The position numbers and the translations under genes are program-made. A stretch of 42,510 nt of DNA. Source: Acidimicrobiales bacterium. Its GTDB lineage: Bacteria; Actinomycetota; Acidimicrobiia; Acidimicrobiales; Iamiaceae. This document shows, piece after piece, positions 8,489-16,263 of the stretch. Every line of letters begins with the position of its first letter. Position 1 is the first letter of the stretch. The notes under the pieces are model-generated. The model was not told the origin of the DNA. It was given only the letters and a program-made list of their open reading frames with translations, and ran no database searches. The stretch covers positions 1 through 42,510 of the forward strand of contig JAOBWM010000197.1 in assembly GCA_025463365.1 (NCBI GenBank), written 5' to 3'.

Positions 8489-9472
8489 ATGAGCCTGCAC
8501 GTGGAGCTTCCCCCTGCCCCCGTCGACCTCACCTTGGATCCGGCGGTCTTGCCAGCGCCGACGGGACCGGTGACGATTGCCCGCATGGCTGGCCGAGGGG
8601 TGCGATCGTTCGCCGCCGGCGCGTTCGACCTGGTCGACCTCGTGGCCACCAAGGCCCGGACCGGCACCACGATCTCGGCCTGCATCCCCGCTCGCGACGA
8701 GGAGGCCACCGTCGGCCTCGTCGTCGCCGCGATCCGCCAGGCGCTCATGGTGGACGCGGCCCTGATCGACGAGATCGTGGTGGTCGACGACCACTCGTCC
8801 GATGCCACCGGCGCCGTGGCCGCAGCCGCCGGCGCCCGCGTGGTCGATGCCTCGCAGGTGCTGGCCGACCACGGCGAAGGTCACGGCAAGGGCGAAGCGC
8901 TGTGGAAGTCGGTCCACGAATCCAGCGGCGACCTCGTCGCGTGGGTGGACGCCGACATCGTCGACTTCGACCCGGCCTTCCTCATCGGCATGCTCGGCCC
9001 GCTCCTGCTCGACCCCGAGATCGACTTCGTGAAGGGTCACTACCACCGCCCCGAGGCCGACGGCGTGGGCGGCGGCCGCGTGACCGAGCTGCTCGCCCGG
9101 CCGCTCCTCGCCCAGTACTTCCCCGACCTCTCGGAGATCGCCCAACCGCTTGCCGGCGAGTACGCCGGGCGGCGCTGGCTGCTCGAGCGCTTGCCGTTCG
9201 TCGTGGGGTATGGCGTCGACGTGGCCCTGCTGATCGACGCTGCACGCGCCGTCGGCACCCACCACGTCGCCCAGGTCGACCTCGGCGTGCGCCACCATCG
9301 CAACCGCACCCTCGCCGAGCTCGGACCCCAAGCGGTGGCCGTGTCCCAGGCGATCCTCGACCGCGCCGGCGTCCGCCCACCCGGCCCGGCTGTGCTCCGC
9401 CGCCCGGGGATGCAGCCGCTGCCGATCGCTCTGCACGAGCGCCCACCGCTCGCCACCCTCCGCCCCGCCTGA
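8489..9472 (+). CDS. gpgS: Glucosyl-3-phosphoglycerate synthase
   Basis: 327 residues, a GT-A fold family 81 glycosyltransferase. Visible features are the nucleotide-binding start TTISACIPARDEEATVG, EIVVVDDHSSDATG, the GHGKGEALWKS loop, the DxD-type VDADIVDFDP motif, and conserved blocks FVKGHYHRP, QPLAGEYAGRR and GYGVDVALLIDAA. It transfers glucose from NDP-glucose to 3-phosphoglycerate, giving glucosyl-3-phosphoglycerate, the precursor of glucosylglycerate and of mycobacterial methylglucose lipopolysaccharide. The matching phosphatase gpgP is not in the window. The start at 8489 has a -10 box at leaderless spacing; the frame extends upstream to 8360 but that stretch is not family-like. With otsA, otsB and glycerate kinase further along, it suggests compatible-solute metabolism. 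Confidence 0.93.
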   Translation: MSLHVELPPAPVDLTLDPAVLPAPTGPVTIARMAGRGVRSFAAGAFDLVDLVATKARTGTTISACIPARDEEATVGLVVAAIRQALMVDAALIDEIVVVDDHSSDATGAVAAAAGARVVDASQVLADHGEGHGKGEALWKSVHESSGDLVAWVDADIVDFDPAFLIGMLGPLLLDPEIDFVKGHYHRPEADGVGGGRVTELLARPLLAQYFPDLSEIAQPLAGEYAGRRWLLERLPFVVGYGVDVALLIDAARAVGTHHVAQVDLGVRHHRNRTLAELGPQAVAVSQAILDRAGVRPPGPAVLRRPGMQPLPIALHERPPLATLRPA

Positions 9473-9553
9473 TCTCCACCCCGTCCGCCGGAAGGATGTC
9501 GGGGCCCCCGCGGTTGGACCCGCTTCGGAACGAACGAAGCTGAGGAGCGAACG

Positions 9554-9883
9554 ATGGCGAAGGCAACCTGGAACGGCGCCGTGCTGGCCGAGAGCGACGA
9601 CACGGTGATCGTCGAGGGCAACCACTACTTTCCCGCCGCCACCGTGGACCGAGCGTTCCTCCGGGACGTGGACACCACCACGATCTGCCCCTGGAAGGGC
9701 ACCGCGAGCTACTACGACGTGGTCGTCGACGGCGAGGTCAACCCGGGCGCGGCTTGGTACTACCCGACGCCAAAGGAGGCCGCGGCCGAGATCCAGGACC
9801 GCGTCGCGTTCTGGAAGGGCGTCACCGTCGACGTCGCTGACTCGGGCGAATCATCGGAAATGTCTGTAGCTGCCGAGGGGTAG
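9554..9883 (+). CDS. DUF427 domain protein
   Basis: 109 residues. The sequence ATWNGAVLAESDDTVIVEGNHYFP...CPWKGTASYYDVVVDGEVNPGAAWYYPTP is the full DUF427 domain, a small beta-barrel of unknown biochemical function that is common in actinobacteria. The CPWKG-x-ASY motif and Tyr-rich core are conserved. GAGGAG lies 8 nt before the ATG, so this gene has a conventional leader, unlike many neighbours. It is 81 bp after gpgS on the same strand and may be read from the same promoter, but no functional link is known. The last ~10 residues (SGESSEMSVAAEG) are outside the domain. Confidence 0.9.
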   Translation: MAKATWNGAVLAESDDTVIVEGNHYFPAATVDRAFLRDVDTTTICPWKGTASYYDVVVDGEVNPGAAWYYPTPKEAAAEIQDRVAFWKGVTVDVADSGESSEMSVAAEG

Positions 9884-9943
9884 CACAAAGGGCCGAAAAT
9901 ATTCGAGGTGTAATGGCGGTACTGGTCGGGGTACACGGGGCCC

Positions 9944-10645
9944 GTGCCCGATGTCACCTGCGAACCCGCCTCCCGCACCCGCCCGACCCGCTGCAGCCGC
10001 CGCGTCGCCCCCGGCACCCCGTCTCGCCCATCGGCCTCAAGGCGATGGCGCCGCTGGGCGAGACGGCCAGTCCTGGCCCTCACCGCCGCCGCGCTCGTCC
10101 TGGCCGCCTGCTCCTCGTCGAACGACAGCCAGGACGTCGCGCCGCACGCCGCATCGACCACCACCGCCGAACCACCGACCACCACCGTCACGACCTCACC
10201 GCGGACCACGACGACCACCCGCCCCGACCCCAAGGCCGAAGTCGAAGCCGCCTACCTCGCAGCCAGTCGGGACTACTACAACGTCCTTTCGCACCCAGAT
10301 CCGGACGATCCTCGGCTACGACGACGCCACATCGGCGCAAATCTCTCCTACCTACAACAGGTGATGGCAGACCTCCGGAGGCGCCACCTCGTGGCGAGGT
10401 ATCCACACGGCGTCCCGAACCCGGCGATCATGGCCAGTCACATCGACGGTGCAGCGGCGGCGACGGTACGTGCCTGCCTGATCGATCGAGCAGTTGTCGG
10501 TCCGGAGGACCAGCCGGGAGGCGGAGACTTTGGAACTGATACCGAGGAACTGACGGCAAGCCTCACTCTGTTCGAGGGGCGATGGCGGGTCGCCAACGAG
10601 GTGGTCGAGCACCATTGGGACGACGACGGGGGCTGCGTCCGGTGA
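9944..10645 (+). CDS. Putative lipoprotein with Thr-rich linker
   Basis: 233 residues if started at GTG 9944. An Arg-rich N-region precedes the hydrophobic stretch PVLALTAAALVLAAC with a lipobox ending in LAAC, so the mature protein would be lipid-anchored outside the membrane. A disordered Thr/Pro linker (TTTAEPPTTTVTTSPRTTTTT) follows, then a ~130-residue globular domain with a C-terminal strand LTLFEGRWRVANE typical of NTF2/SnoaL-like or DUF4878-like lipoprotein domains. The ~45-residue basic N-terminus before the hydrophobic core is long for a signal peptide, so a later start is possible. Its GTGA overlap with the next gene shows they form one unit. The coding sequence is noticeably less G+C-biased than its neighbours. 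Confidence 0.7.
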   Translation: MPDVTCEPASRTRPTRCSRRVAPGTPSRPSASRRWRRWARRPVLALTAAALVLAACSSSNDSQDVAPHAASTTTAEPPTTTVTTSPRTTTTTRPDPKAEVEAAYLAASRDYYNVLSHPDPDDPRLRRRHIGANLSYLQQVMADLRRRHLVARYPHGVPNPAIMASHIDGAAAATVRACLIDRAVVGPEDQPGGGDFGTDTEELTASLTLFEGRWRVANEVVEHHWDDDGGCVR

Positions 10646-11430
10646 AGGCGCGACTGTTCCTCGCGATCGTCGTGACCCTTTGCGGTATCCCTGCCACTGC
10701 GCGTGCATCGTCCCCAAGCCACGGGAACGCGGCCGCTACGAGAAGCGACAAAGGCGGTGAGGTCGCCGTTGTTAGCCGCGGCGGCACATCTCAGCCCGGC
10801 CGGTCAGCTCATCATGAGTCGCCGTACTCGGAGTGCCACATCGAGAACTTGTGGAGCATGCGGGGTCCGTTCGGGCTGGACATCGAGACGGGGGCCATCG
10901 TGCAGGTCTGCACTCGCAAGGCGGACGGCGGGAAGGATCGATCGCTGTACCTGCCGACCGATCCCCGGCCTGCGGTGACGGCGGATGCGGTGGCGTCGGC
11001 GCAGGCGCAGTTGGCGCTGCCGGAGCCCGAGATCGGTACCGCACCACCGCGGGACGGGGTGCTGCTCGTCGGGGTCGAGACGTGGTTCTGGGCCCGCAAC
11101 GACCGGCCGGCAAGCGCCACCGCAACGATCCCGGGCTTGTCGGCCACGATCACGGCGTCGCCGAAGGCGCTGCACCTGCGGTTCCCGGACGGCACGTCGA
11201 TCACATGTCCCGGCGGAGGGTCCGCGTGGGCACCCGGTCGGTCGGGGCGGTCGCAGCACAGCGACTGCACGCACATCTTCCAACGGGCTGGGGACCAGGC
11301 CGTGCGGGCGACGCTCGACTGGGACCTGTCGTGGACGGCGACCAACGGCGAGTCCGGCTCCCTGCCGGCCGTCCATCGGACCTCGGACATCCACCTCCCG
11401 TTGCGGCAAGCACAGGCCACGACGGACTGA
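10642..11430 (+). CDS. Secreted protein of unknown function
   Basis: 262 residues from the GTG that overlaps the lipoprotein stop. A signal peptide (MKARLFLAIVVTLCGIPATARA, cleavage expected after ARA) precedes a beta-rich domain. The order LALPEPEIGTAPPRDGVLLVGVETWFW, ATATIPGLSATITASPKALHLRFPDGTSITCPG, HSDCTHIF matches actinobacterial secreted proteins usually labelled 'ATP/GTP-binding protein' without real support. In these, a PKD-like strand pattern (TxTxxPxxxxxxFGDG...CxHxY) follows a tryptophan-rich segment. Paired Cys residues suggest disulfides outside the cell. It is co-transcribed with the lipoprotein and followed by a strong hairpin. Function unknown; a role at the envelope is inferred. 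Confidence 0.75.
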   Translation: MKARLFLAIVVTLCGIPATARASSPSHGNAAATRSDKGGEVAVVSRGGTSQPGRSAHHESPYSECHIENLWSMRGPFGLDIETGAIVQVCTRKADGGKDRSLYLPTDPRPAVTADAVASAQAQLALPEPEIGTAPPRDGVLLVGVETWFWARNDRPASATATIPGLSATITASPKALHLRFPDGTSITCPGGGSAWAPGRSGRSQHSDCTHIFQRAGDQAVRATLDWDLSWTATNGESGSLPAVHRTSDIHLPLRQAQATTD

Positions 11431-11444
11431 TCGGCGGCGGATCC

Positions 11445-11482
11445 GCTCCTCCCGGGGCCCTGCCCCCGGCCCCGGGAGGAGC
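11445..11482 (+). terminator. Strong terminator hairpin
   Basis: GCTCCTCCCGGGGCC (11445-11459) pairs perfectly over 15 bp with GGCCCCGGGAGGAGC (11468-11482) around an 8-nt loop. It begins 14 nt after the stop of the secreted-protein gene. No U-tract follows. Confidence 0.75.
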
Positions 11483-11622
11483 CGGCACCGACCCGCCCTC
11501 GACCTCGAGCGGCGCCCGCCGTCGTCCGGCGTCCATCGGCATCGCCATCGCCGTTCCCAATTGCCACCGCCATCGCCGCAACCGCCCCCTGGGGTGCGAC
11601 CCGCTCGTTCCGTCGCCGGCGA

Positions 11623-11667
11623 CCCATTCCACCCATTCCACCCATTCCACCCATTCGACCCATCACC
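11623..11667. repeat. 9-bp tandem repeat (CCCATTCCA)
   Basis: Three perfect copies of CCCATTCCA (11623-11649), a fourth with one change (CCCATTCGA, 11650-11658) and a degenerate fifth (CCCATCACC, 11659-11667). It lies between the terminator and a doubtful small ORF and has no association with spacers, so it is a minisatellite, not a CRISPR. Confidence 0.8.
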
Positions 11668-11696
11668 GCACTGCAGGCAGGAGCGCACGTCGAGCC

Positions 11697-12008
11697 ATGA
11701 CCCCACACCATCCACCTCGCCTCCTCGAACCGGGCTCTCGTCCATGCAGCCGGCCCGCGACCCCCACCGGCCCGACCCCCACCGGCCAGATCCCGGCCGG
11801 CCAATCGCCGGTCGACCCGGTGCCCGTCCTCGAGTCCCCCGGCCCCGGGGTGATCCCCGAGCGCGTGGTCCCCTCCGCAGCCGCACCGCGGCCGCCGACC
11901 GAGACACCGATGCACCTCGTCCTCACCGCCGCCGAGCTGGCTCGATGTCATCGGGCCATGCACCTCGCTCTGCTCATGGCCGGGGCCCGCCTCATCGACC
12001 CGACCTGA
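11697..12008 (+). CDS. Doubtful small ORF, hypothetical
   Basis: A 103-residue frame starting at ATG 11697, with AGGAG about 12 nt upstream (rather far). The first ~70 residues are Pro/Gly/Ser-rich low complexity. The last 30 (MHLVLTAAELARCHRAMHLALLMAGARLI) look like a genuine amphipathic helix pair. I recognise no family. The surrounding 600 bp has no other gene, and this frame is open upstream as well, so it may be a G+C artefact, a small expressed protein, or the remnant of a larger gene. Confidence 0.25.
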   Translation: MTPHHPPRLLEPGSRPCSRPATPTGPTPTGQIPAGQSPVDPVPVLESPGPGVIPERVVPSAAAPRPPTETPMHLVLTAAELARCHRAMHLALLMAGARLIDPT

Positions 12009-12037
12009 CCGCAGGAGCGTCGCCTCGAGGGCGGAGG

Positions 12038-12754
12038 TCAGACCCACATGGCGATGCGGCGGCCGGTCACGGGTTCGATGTCGTGGCCGTGGGGTTCGGC
12101 GATGCCGGTGGCGACCCGCCAGGCGGACCATGCGGCGGCGGCCGCGTCGAGCACGTCGTCGACGGGGACCTGGCCGGCCGGACCGAGGTCGCCGGGGAGG
12201 ACGATCGCGGGGTCGGTCGAGGCGAGCAGCGTGCGGCGCCGGGCCGAGCCGTTCCATGTCTTCTTCGAGGACTGGAGGTGCTCACCCGCCATGGCGCGGA
12301 ACGAGGCCTCGGGGAAGACCTCGACGACACGCTGGTCGTGGGCCAAACCGGCCACCTCGCGGATGCGGGGGAAGAGGCGGAAGCCCTGGATGCTCAACCC
12401 GGGATGACCGAGCTGGGCCAGCCGGCGGTTGACCTCGCCGTGATCGTCGAGGGCGAGGACGTCGGGATGCGGTGCCGGGAACACGCTCGAGCGGCGTGGT
12501 CCCACGAAGGCGCGGGCAGCGAGGTCGGCCGAACGAGCCGGGCCGTCGACGAGGCCGATGGGGATGTCGACCCCGACGGCCAGCAACGGACGGCCGCCGA
12601 GCGACGGGTCCGCCTCGGCATCGGAGATCAGCTCGGCGACCGTGAGGGCCACGTGGGCGGCGACGAACCCGTCGGCGCCGACCACCACGCCCACCCAACC
12701 CTTCGAGCCGGCGGCGTCGACGCCGAGCGCGTGGACCGGTGCACCGGCGTGCAT
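12038..12754 (-). CDS. DUF429 family protein (RNase H-fold, predicted nuclease)
   Basis: 238 residues. The family signature is clear: GVDAAGSKGWVGVVV (first acidic residue of the RNase H-like fold), LLAVGVDIPIGL (second Asp), ARRSSVFPAP-type loop (here RRSSVFPAPHPDV), LSIQGFRLFPRIREV, VVEVFPEASFRAM, and the C-terminal DDVLDAAAAAWSAW with paired Asp. DUF429 proteins are predicted metal-dependent nucleases with an RNase H-like fold, but no activity is established. The ATG at 12754 is 4 nt after the stop of the YqeY-like gene, so the pair is co-transcribed. An alternative GTG six codons in would also preserve the domain. Confidence 0.85.
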   Translation of the reverse strand: MHAGAPVHALGVDAAGSKGWVGVVVGADGFVAAHVALTVAELISDAEADPSLGGRPLLAVGVDIPIGLVDGPARSADLAARAFVGPRRSSVFPAPHPDVLALDDHGEVNRRLAQLGHPGLSIQGFRLFPRIREVAGLAHDQRVVEVFPEASFRAMAGEHLQSSKKTWNGSARRRTLLASTDPAIVLPGDLGPAGQVPVDDVLDAAAAAWSAWRVATGIAEPHGHDIEPVTGRRIAMWV

Positions 12755-12758
12755 CCGG

Positions 12759-13211
12759 TCAGCCGCCGGCGAGACGGGCCTTGACGATGACGCTCACGGC
12801 CTTGCCATCGGCGCGCCCGGCGACTGCCGCGGTCGCGGCCTTCATGGCCAGGCCCATCTGCGAGGGCTCGGTGAAGCCGCCCTCGGCGAGGGCCTCGGCG
12901 ACGATCGCCGTCAGCTCCTCCTCGGACATGGCGGCCGGGAGGTAGGCGGCCAACACCTCGCGCTCGGCCAGCTCCCGGGCGGCCTGCTCGGTGCGGCCCC
13001 CTGCGGTGAACGCCTCGGCGGCCTCCTCGCGACGCTTGGCCTCCTTGGCCAGGATGGACAGGACCTCGTCGTCAGAGAGGTCGCGGACGGTGTCGCCCGA
13101 CACCCGGGCGTCCTTGACGGCGGCGAGCGCCAGGCGCAGGACGGAGCGCTTGAGCTCGTCCTGGGCCTTCATGGCGGCGGTGAGGTCGGACTGGATCTGC
13201 TCGGCGAGCAT
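12759..13211 (-). CDS. GatB/YqeY domain protein
   Basis: 150 residues, the standard YqeY length. It starts LAEQIQSDLTAAMKAQDELKRSVLRLALAAVKDAR and ends with the tail typical of the family (MGLAMKAATAAVAGRADGKAVSVIVKARLAG). The fold is the helical tRNA-binding tail domain of GatB, and free-standing YqeY proteins are thought to bind tRNA or act in amidotransferase-like contexts, though their role is unproven. The start at 13211 has GGGAG 7 nt upstream. A longer in-frame start at 13751 would overlap the divergent SNF2 gene and is rejected. The DUF429 gene follows after 4 nt. Confidence 0.92.
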   Translation of the reverse strand: MLAEQIQSDLTAAMKAQDELKRSVLRLALAAVKDARVSGDTVRDLSDDEVLSILAKEAKRREEAAEAFTAGGRTEQAARELAEREVLAAYLPAAMSEEELTAIVAEALAEGGFTEPSQMGLAMKAATAAVAGRADGKAVSVIVKARLAGG

Positions 13212-13307
13212 CGGTGTTCTCCCGTTCGTGGACGCCGACCACTGTGGCCCATCGACAGGTGCGAGCACACGACGGTTGCCAGGGGATCGACTTCGGGCAC
13301 GCCCCCG

Positions 13308-13313
13308 TACGCT
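13308..13313 (+). promoter_or_regulatory. -10 box TACGCT before the SNF2 gene
   Basis: TACGCT ends 7 nt before the ATG at 13321, consistent with a leaderless transcript; no ribosome site is visible. It lies in the 109-bp divergent gap with the YqeY gene. Confidence 0.45.
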
Positions 13314-13320
13314 CGACCGG

Positions 13321-16263
13321 ATGTCCCCGGTCCGCTCGCTCCTCGAACAGCCCGGGGTCGAGGTGGTGTTCGTGCCCGGGCTACCGGCGCGAGACGGGCA
13401 GTTGGCCCTCTGGCACCCGGACCGGACCCCGTCGTCGTTCACCGACACGTTGGAGCTGGTCCTGCCGGCGGGATCGACGATCCGCCAGCGCCAGGTGCCA
13501 GTCACGTTCGTGCCGATCCGTGCCGGGCTCGACGACCTCGTCGCCCTCGCTCCCGGGGCCGCGTCGGCCTCGTCCGCCCATGCCTGGGCCGCAGTCGCTC
13601 GTGGTGCGCTGCACCTGATCGCCCGAGGCCGGCTGCTGCCGAGCGTCGACGAGGCCGGGATCGACGGTTGGCGGATCGGGCCGCTCGAGCCGGCTGACGT
13701 CGCCGCCCGAGATGCCCTCGCCGATGCCCTCCCACCCGGCGCCCATGCCACGGCCGTCCCCGGGACGGCGCCCCGCCGGGTGTCGTCGCCGCGCTGGTTG
13801 GTGGCCCGGTTCTGGGATGCGGTGGCCGACGCCTACGTCCGCACCGCGGCGGCCCCGGTCGCGGCCGGCCATGACGCGTTCGCGGTGTGGCCGCCCACGA
13901 TCGTGGTGCCCCAGGGAGACGCCGAGGGAGGACCCGGGTTTGCGGATCGGGCCGCGCTGCCGGCATGGCTGGTCGCCACCGGGTCATCGGCGGAGGCCGA
14001 AGCCGCCATCGCCCTGCGACTGGAAGCGGCCGACGATGATGCCCCGGCATCGTCCGCCGGGAGCGCCGCCCGAGCCGGCGCCGGGCCGGGCATCCATCCC
14101 ACCGACGCCACCGATGACGCAACCGATGCCGACGGCGAGCTGGCGGCGGCCGGCGCGTTCCGAGCGGTGCTCGAGGTGGCCAGCGTGACGGACCGCAGCC
14201 TGGTACTGGACGCGGTCGACCTGTGGCGCGCCGCCGACTCCTTGGCGGCCCGGTTCGGGCCAACGGTGGAGGGCGATGTGCTGCTCGCCCTCCGGCGCGC
14301 CGCTCGGGTCTGGCCGCCGGTGGCCCGGCTGCTCGACCAGGCTCAGCCCGACCGCATCGACCTCGACGGGGAGGAGGTCGCCGAGCTGCTCGGGCCCGTC
14401 GCCGATCGGTTGGCTGGCAGCGGCATCGAGGTCCGGTGGCCGGCCAACGTCCTGGCCACGGTCGACCTGGCGCCAGTCGTCGCGTCGCCCACGGTCGCGG
14501 CCGATCGCGAATCGGGACTCGACTTCGCCGGGCTCTGCGAGCTCCGGTGGGATGCCTCGGTCGACGGCGAGGCGCTCACCGACCAGGAGCTGGCCCTCCT
14601 CGTGGCAGCCAAGCGTGGCGTCGTTCGCCTGCGAGGGCGGTGGGTCCGGGCCGATCCGGAGCGCCTGGCCCGCATCAACCAGCGCAAGCAGGTCACCGCG
14701 GGCGAGGCGCTGGCTGCCGCGCTGAGCGGCGAGCTCGTGGTGGACGGCGAGGAGATCGATGCCGCCATCGAAGGCCCGCTCGCGACCCTGGGCGCGCGGC
14801 TCGCCGACACGACCGGACGCGACCGCTGGGTGCCACCCGAGGGCCTGCACGCCGACCTCCGCCCGTACCAACGAGATGGCGCCGCGTGGCTCAGCGAGAT
14901 GGCGGGCCTCGGCCTCGGTGGGGTGCTCGCCGACGACATGGGCCTCGGCAAGACCGTCCAGTTCCTCGCGGTCCACGTCGCCCGCACGGACATCGCCAAG
15001 CCCTCGCTGGTGGTCTGCCCGGTGTCGGTGCTCGGCAACTGGGCCCGCGAAGCGGCCCGGTTCGCGCCGGGCATCCCGGTCATCCGCTACCACGGCACCG
15101 AACGATCGCTCGTCGACGTGCCCCCCGACGCCATCGTCCTGACCACCTACGGCATCGCTCGCCGCGAAGCCTCGGCCCTCAGCGAACAGGAGTGGGGCCT
15201 GGTCGCCGCCGACGAGGCCCAGGCGATCAAGAACCCGCTCTCGCGCACCGCACGGGCCCTTCGCCGGATCCCCGCCGACGCCCGCTTCGCCCTGACGGGT
15301 ACGCCGGTCGAGAACCGCCTCGTCGATCTCTGGTCGTTGCTCGACTGGACCACGCCTGGACTGCTCGGCCCGCTGGAGCGGTTCCGCCGCGAGGTGGCGG
15401 TGCCGGTCGAGCGCGACCAGGACGCGGACGTGGCGGCATCGCTCGCGCGGCTCGTGCGGCCCTTCCTGCTGCGGCGCCGCAAGTCCGACCCCGACATCGC
15501 ACCCGAGCTCCCACCCAAGACCGAGACGGACAACGTGGTGCCGCTCACCACCGAGCAGCTGACGCTCTACGCCGCCACCGTCGAAGAGGTCATGGCCCAG
15601 GTGGAGGCGGCCGACGGGATGAGCCGGCGCGGCCTCGTGCTCAAGCTGCTCACCGGCCTCAAGCAGATCTGCAACCACCCGGCCCAGTTCCTCAAGCAGG
15701 CCGGGCCGGTGAAGGGTCGCTCCGGCAAGCTCGACGCGGTCACCGAGCTGATCGACACCATCACCTCTGAGGGGGAGTCGGTCCTCGTGTTCACCCAGTT
15801 CGTGGCCATGGGGGACCTGCTCCGTGCCCACCTCTCGGCACCGGGCCGGCCCGTCGAGTTCCTGCACGGGAGCGTCCCGATGGCCAAGCGCCAGGACATG
15901 GTCGACCGCTTCCAGGCCGGCGAGTTCCCCGTCTTCGTCATCTCCGTGAAGGCCGGTGGCACCGGCCTCAACCTCACCCGCGCCACCCACGTCGTCCACT
16001 ACGACCGCTGGTGGAACCCCGCCGTCGAGGACCAAGCGAGCGACCGGGCCTGGCGCATCGGGCAGGACCGTCCCGTCCAGGTCCACCGCATGGTCTGCGA
16101 GGGCACGATCGAGGACAAGATCTCGGCCCTGCTCAGTGCCAAGCGGTCCATCGCCGAGTCGGTCATCACCAGCGGCGAGGGCTGGATCTCCGAGCTGGGC
16201 GACGACGACCTCCGCATGCTCGTGTCGCTGGGCGCCGAAGCGTCGAGCGGGGTCGACGGCTGA
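13321..16263 (+). CDS. SNF2-family DEAD/DEAH helicase (HepA/RapA-like)
   Basis: 980 residues. The N-terminal ~500 residues are the bacterial SNF2-associated region, Ala/Pro-rich and poorly conserved, ending with the EALTDQELALLVAAKRGVVRLRGRWV block. The motor domain begins LRPYQRDGAAWL. Motif I is DDMGLGKT (about residue 540), motif II DEAQ (about 630), motif III LTGTPVENRL. The C-terminal helicase lobe has LVFTQFV, FLHGSV, the V-VISVKAGGTGLNLTRA motif, HYDRWWNPAVEDQASDRAWRIGQ (motif VI) and a closing ISALLSAKR. Such ATPases translocate on DNA or remodel nucleoprotein. The stop overlaps the SWIM gene by one base (TGATG), so the two are translated together. Cellular role unknown; repair or defence is conjecture. 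Confidence 0.95.
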   Translation: MSPVRSLLEQPGVEVVFVPGLPARDGQLALWHPDRTPSSFTDTLELVLPAGSTIRQRQVPVTFVPIRAGLDDLVALAPGAASASSAHAWAAVARGALHLIARGRLLPSVDEAGIDGWRIGPLEPADVAARDALADALPPGAHATAVPGTAPRRVSSPRWLVARFWDAVADAYVRTAAAPVAAGHDAFAVWPPTIVVPQGDAEGGPGFADRAALPAWLVATGSSAEAEAAIALRLEAADDDAPASSAGSAARAGAGPGIHPTDATDDATDADGELAAAGAFRAVLEVASVTDRSLVLDAVDLWRAADSLAARFGPTVEGDVLLALRRAARVWPPVARLLDQAQPDRIDLDGEEVAELLGPVADRLAGSGIEVRWPANVLATVDLAPVVASPTVAADRESGLDFAGLCELRWDASVDGEALTDQELALLVAAKRGVVRLRGRWVRADPERLARINQRKQVTAGEALAAALSGELVVDGEEIDAAIEGPLATLGARLADTTGRDRWVPPEGLHADLRPYQRDGAAWLSEMAGLGLGGVLADDMGLGKTVQFLAVHVARTDIAKPSLVVCPVSVLGNWAREAARFAPGIPVIRYHGTERSLVDVPPDAIVLTTYGIARREASALSEQEWGLVAADEAQAIKNPLSRTARALRRIPADARFALTGTPVENRLVDLWSLLDWTTPGLLGPLERFRREVAVPVERDQDADVAASLARLVRPFLLRRRKSDPDIAPELPPKTETDNVVPLTTEQLTLYAATVEEVMAQVEAADGMSRRGLVLKLLTGLKQICNHPAQFLKQAGPVKGRSGKLDAVTELIDTITSEGESVLVFTQFVAMGDLLRAHLSAPGRPVEFLHGSVPMAKRQDMVDRFQAGEFPVFVISVKAGGTGLNLTRATHVVHYDRWWNPAVEDQASDRAWRIGQDRPVQVHRMVCEGTIEDKISALLSAKRSIAESVITSGEGWISELGDDDLRMLVSLGAEASSGVDG

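Noticed and set aside
11623-11667. Possible CRISPR array
   Set aside because: The 9-bp units are contiguous with no spacers, and there are no cas genes; it is a minisatellite.
13984-16086. A 700-codon open frame on the minus strand
   Set aside because: It mirrors the SNF2 helicase gene, whose motifs are all intact; the antisense translation has no domain features.
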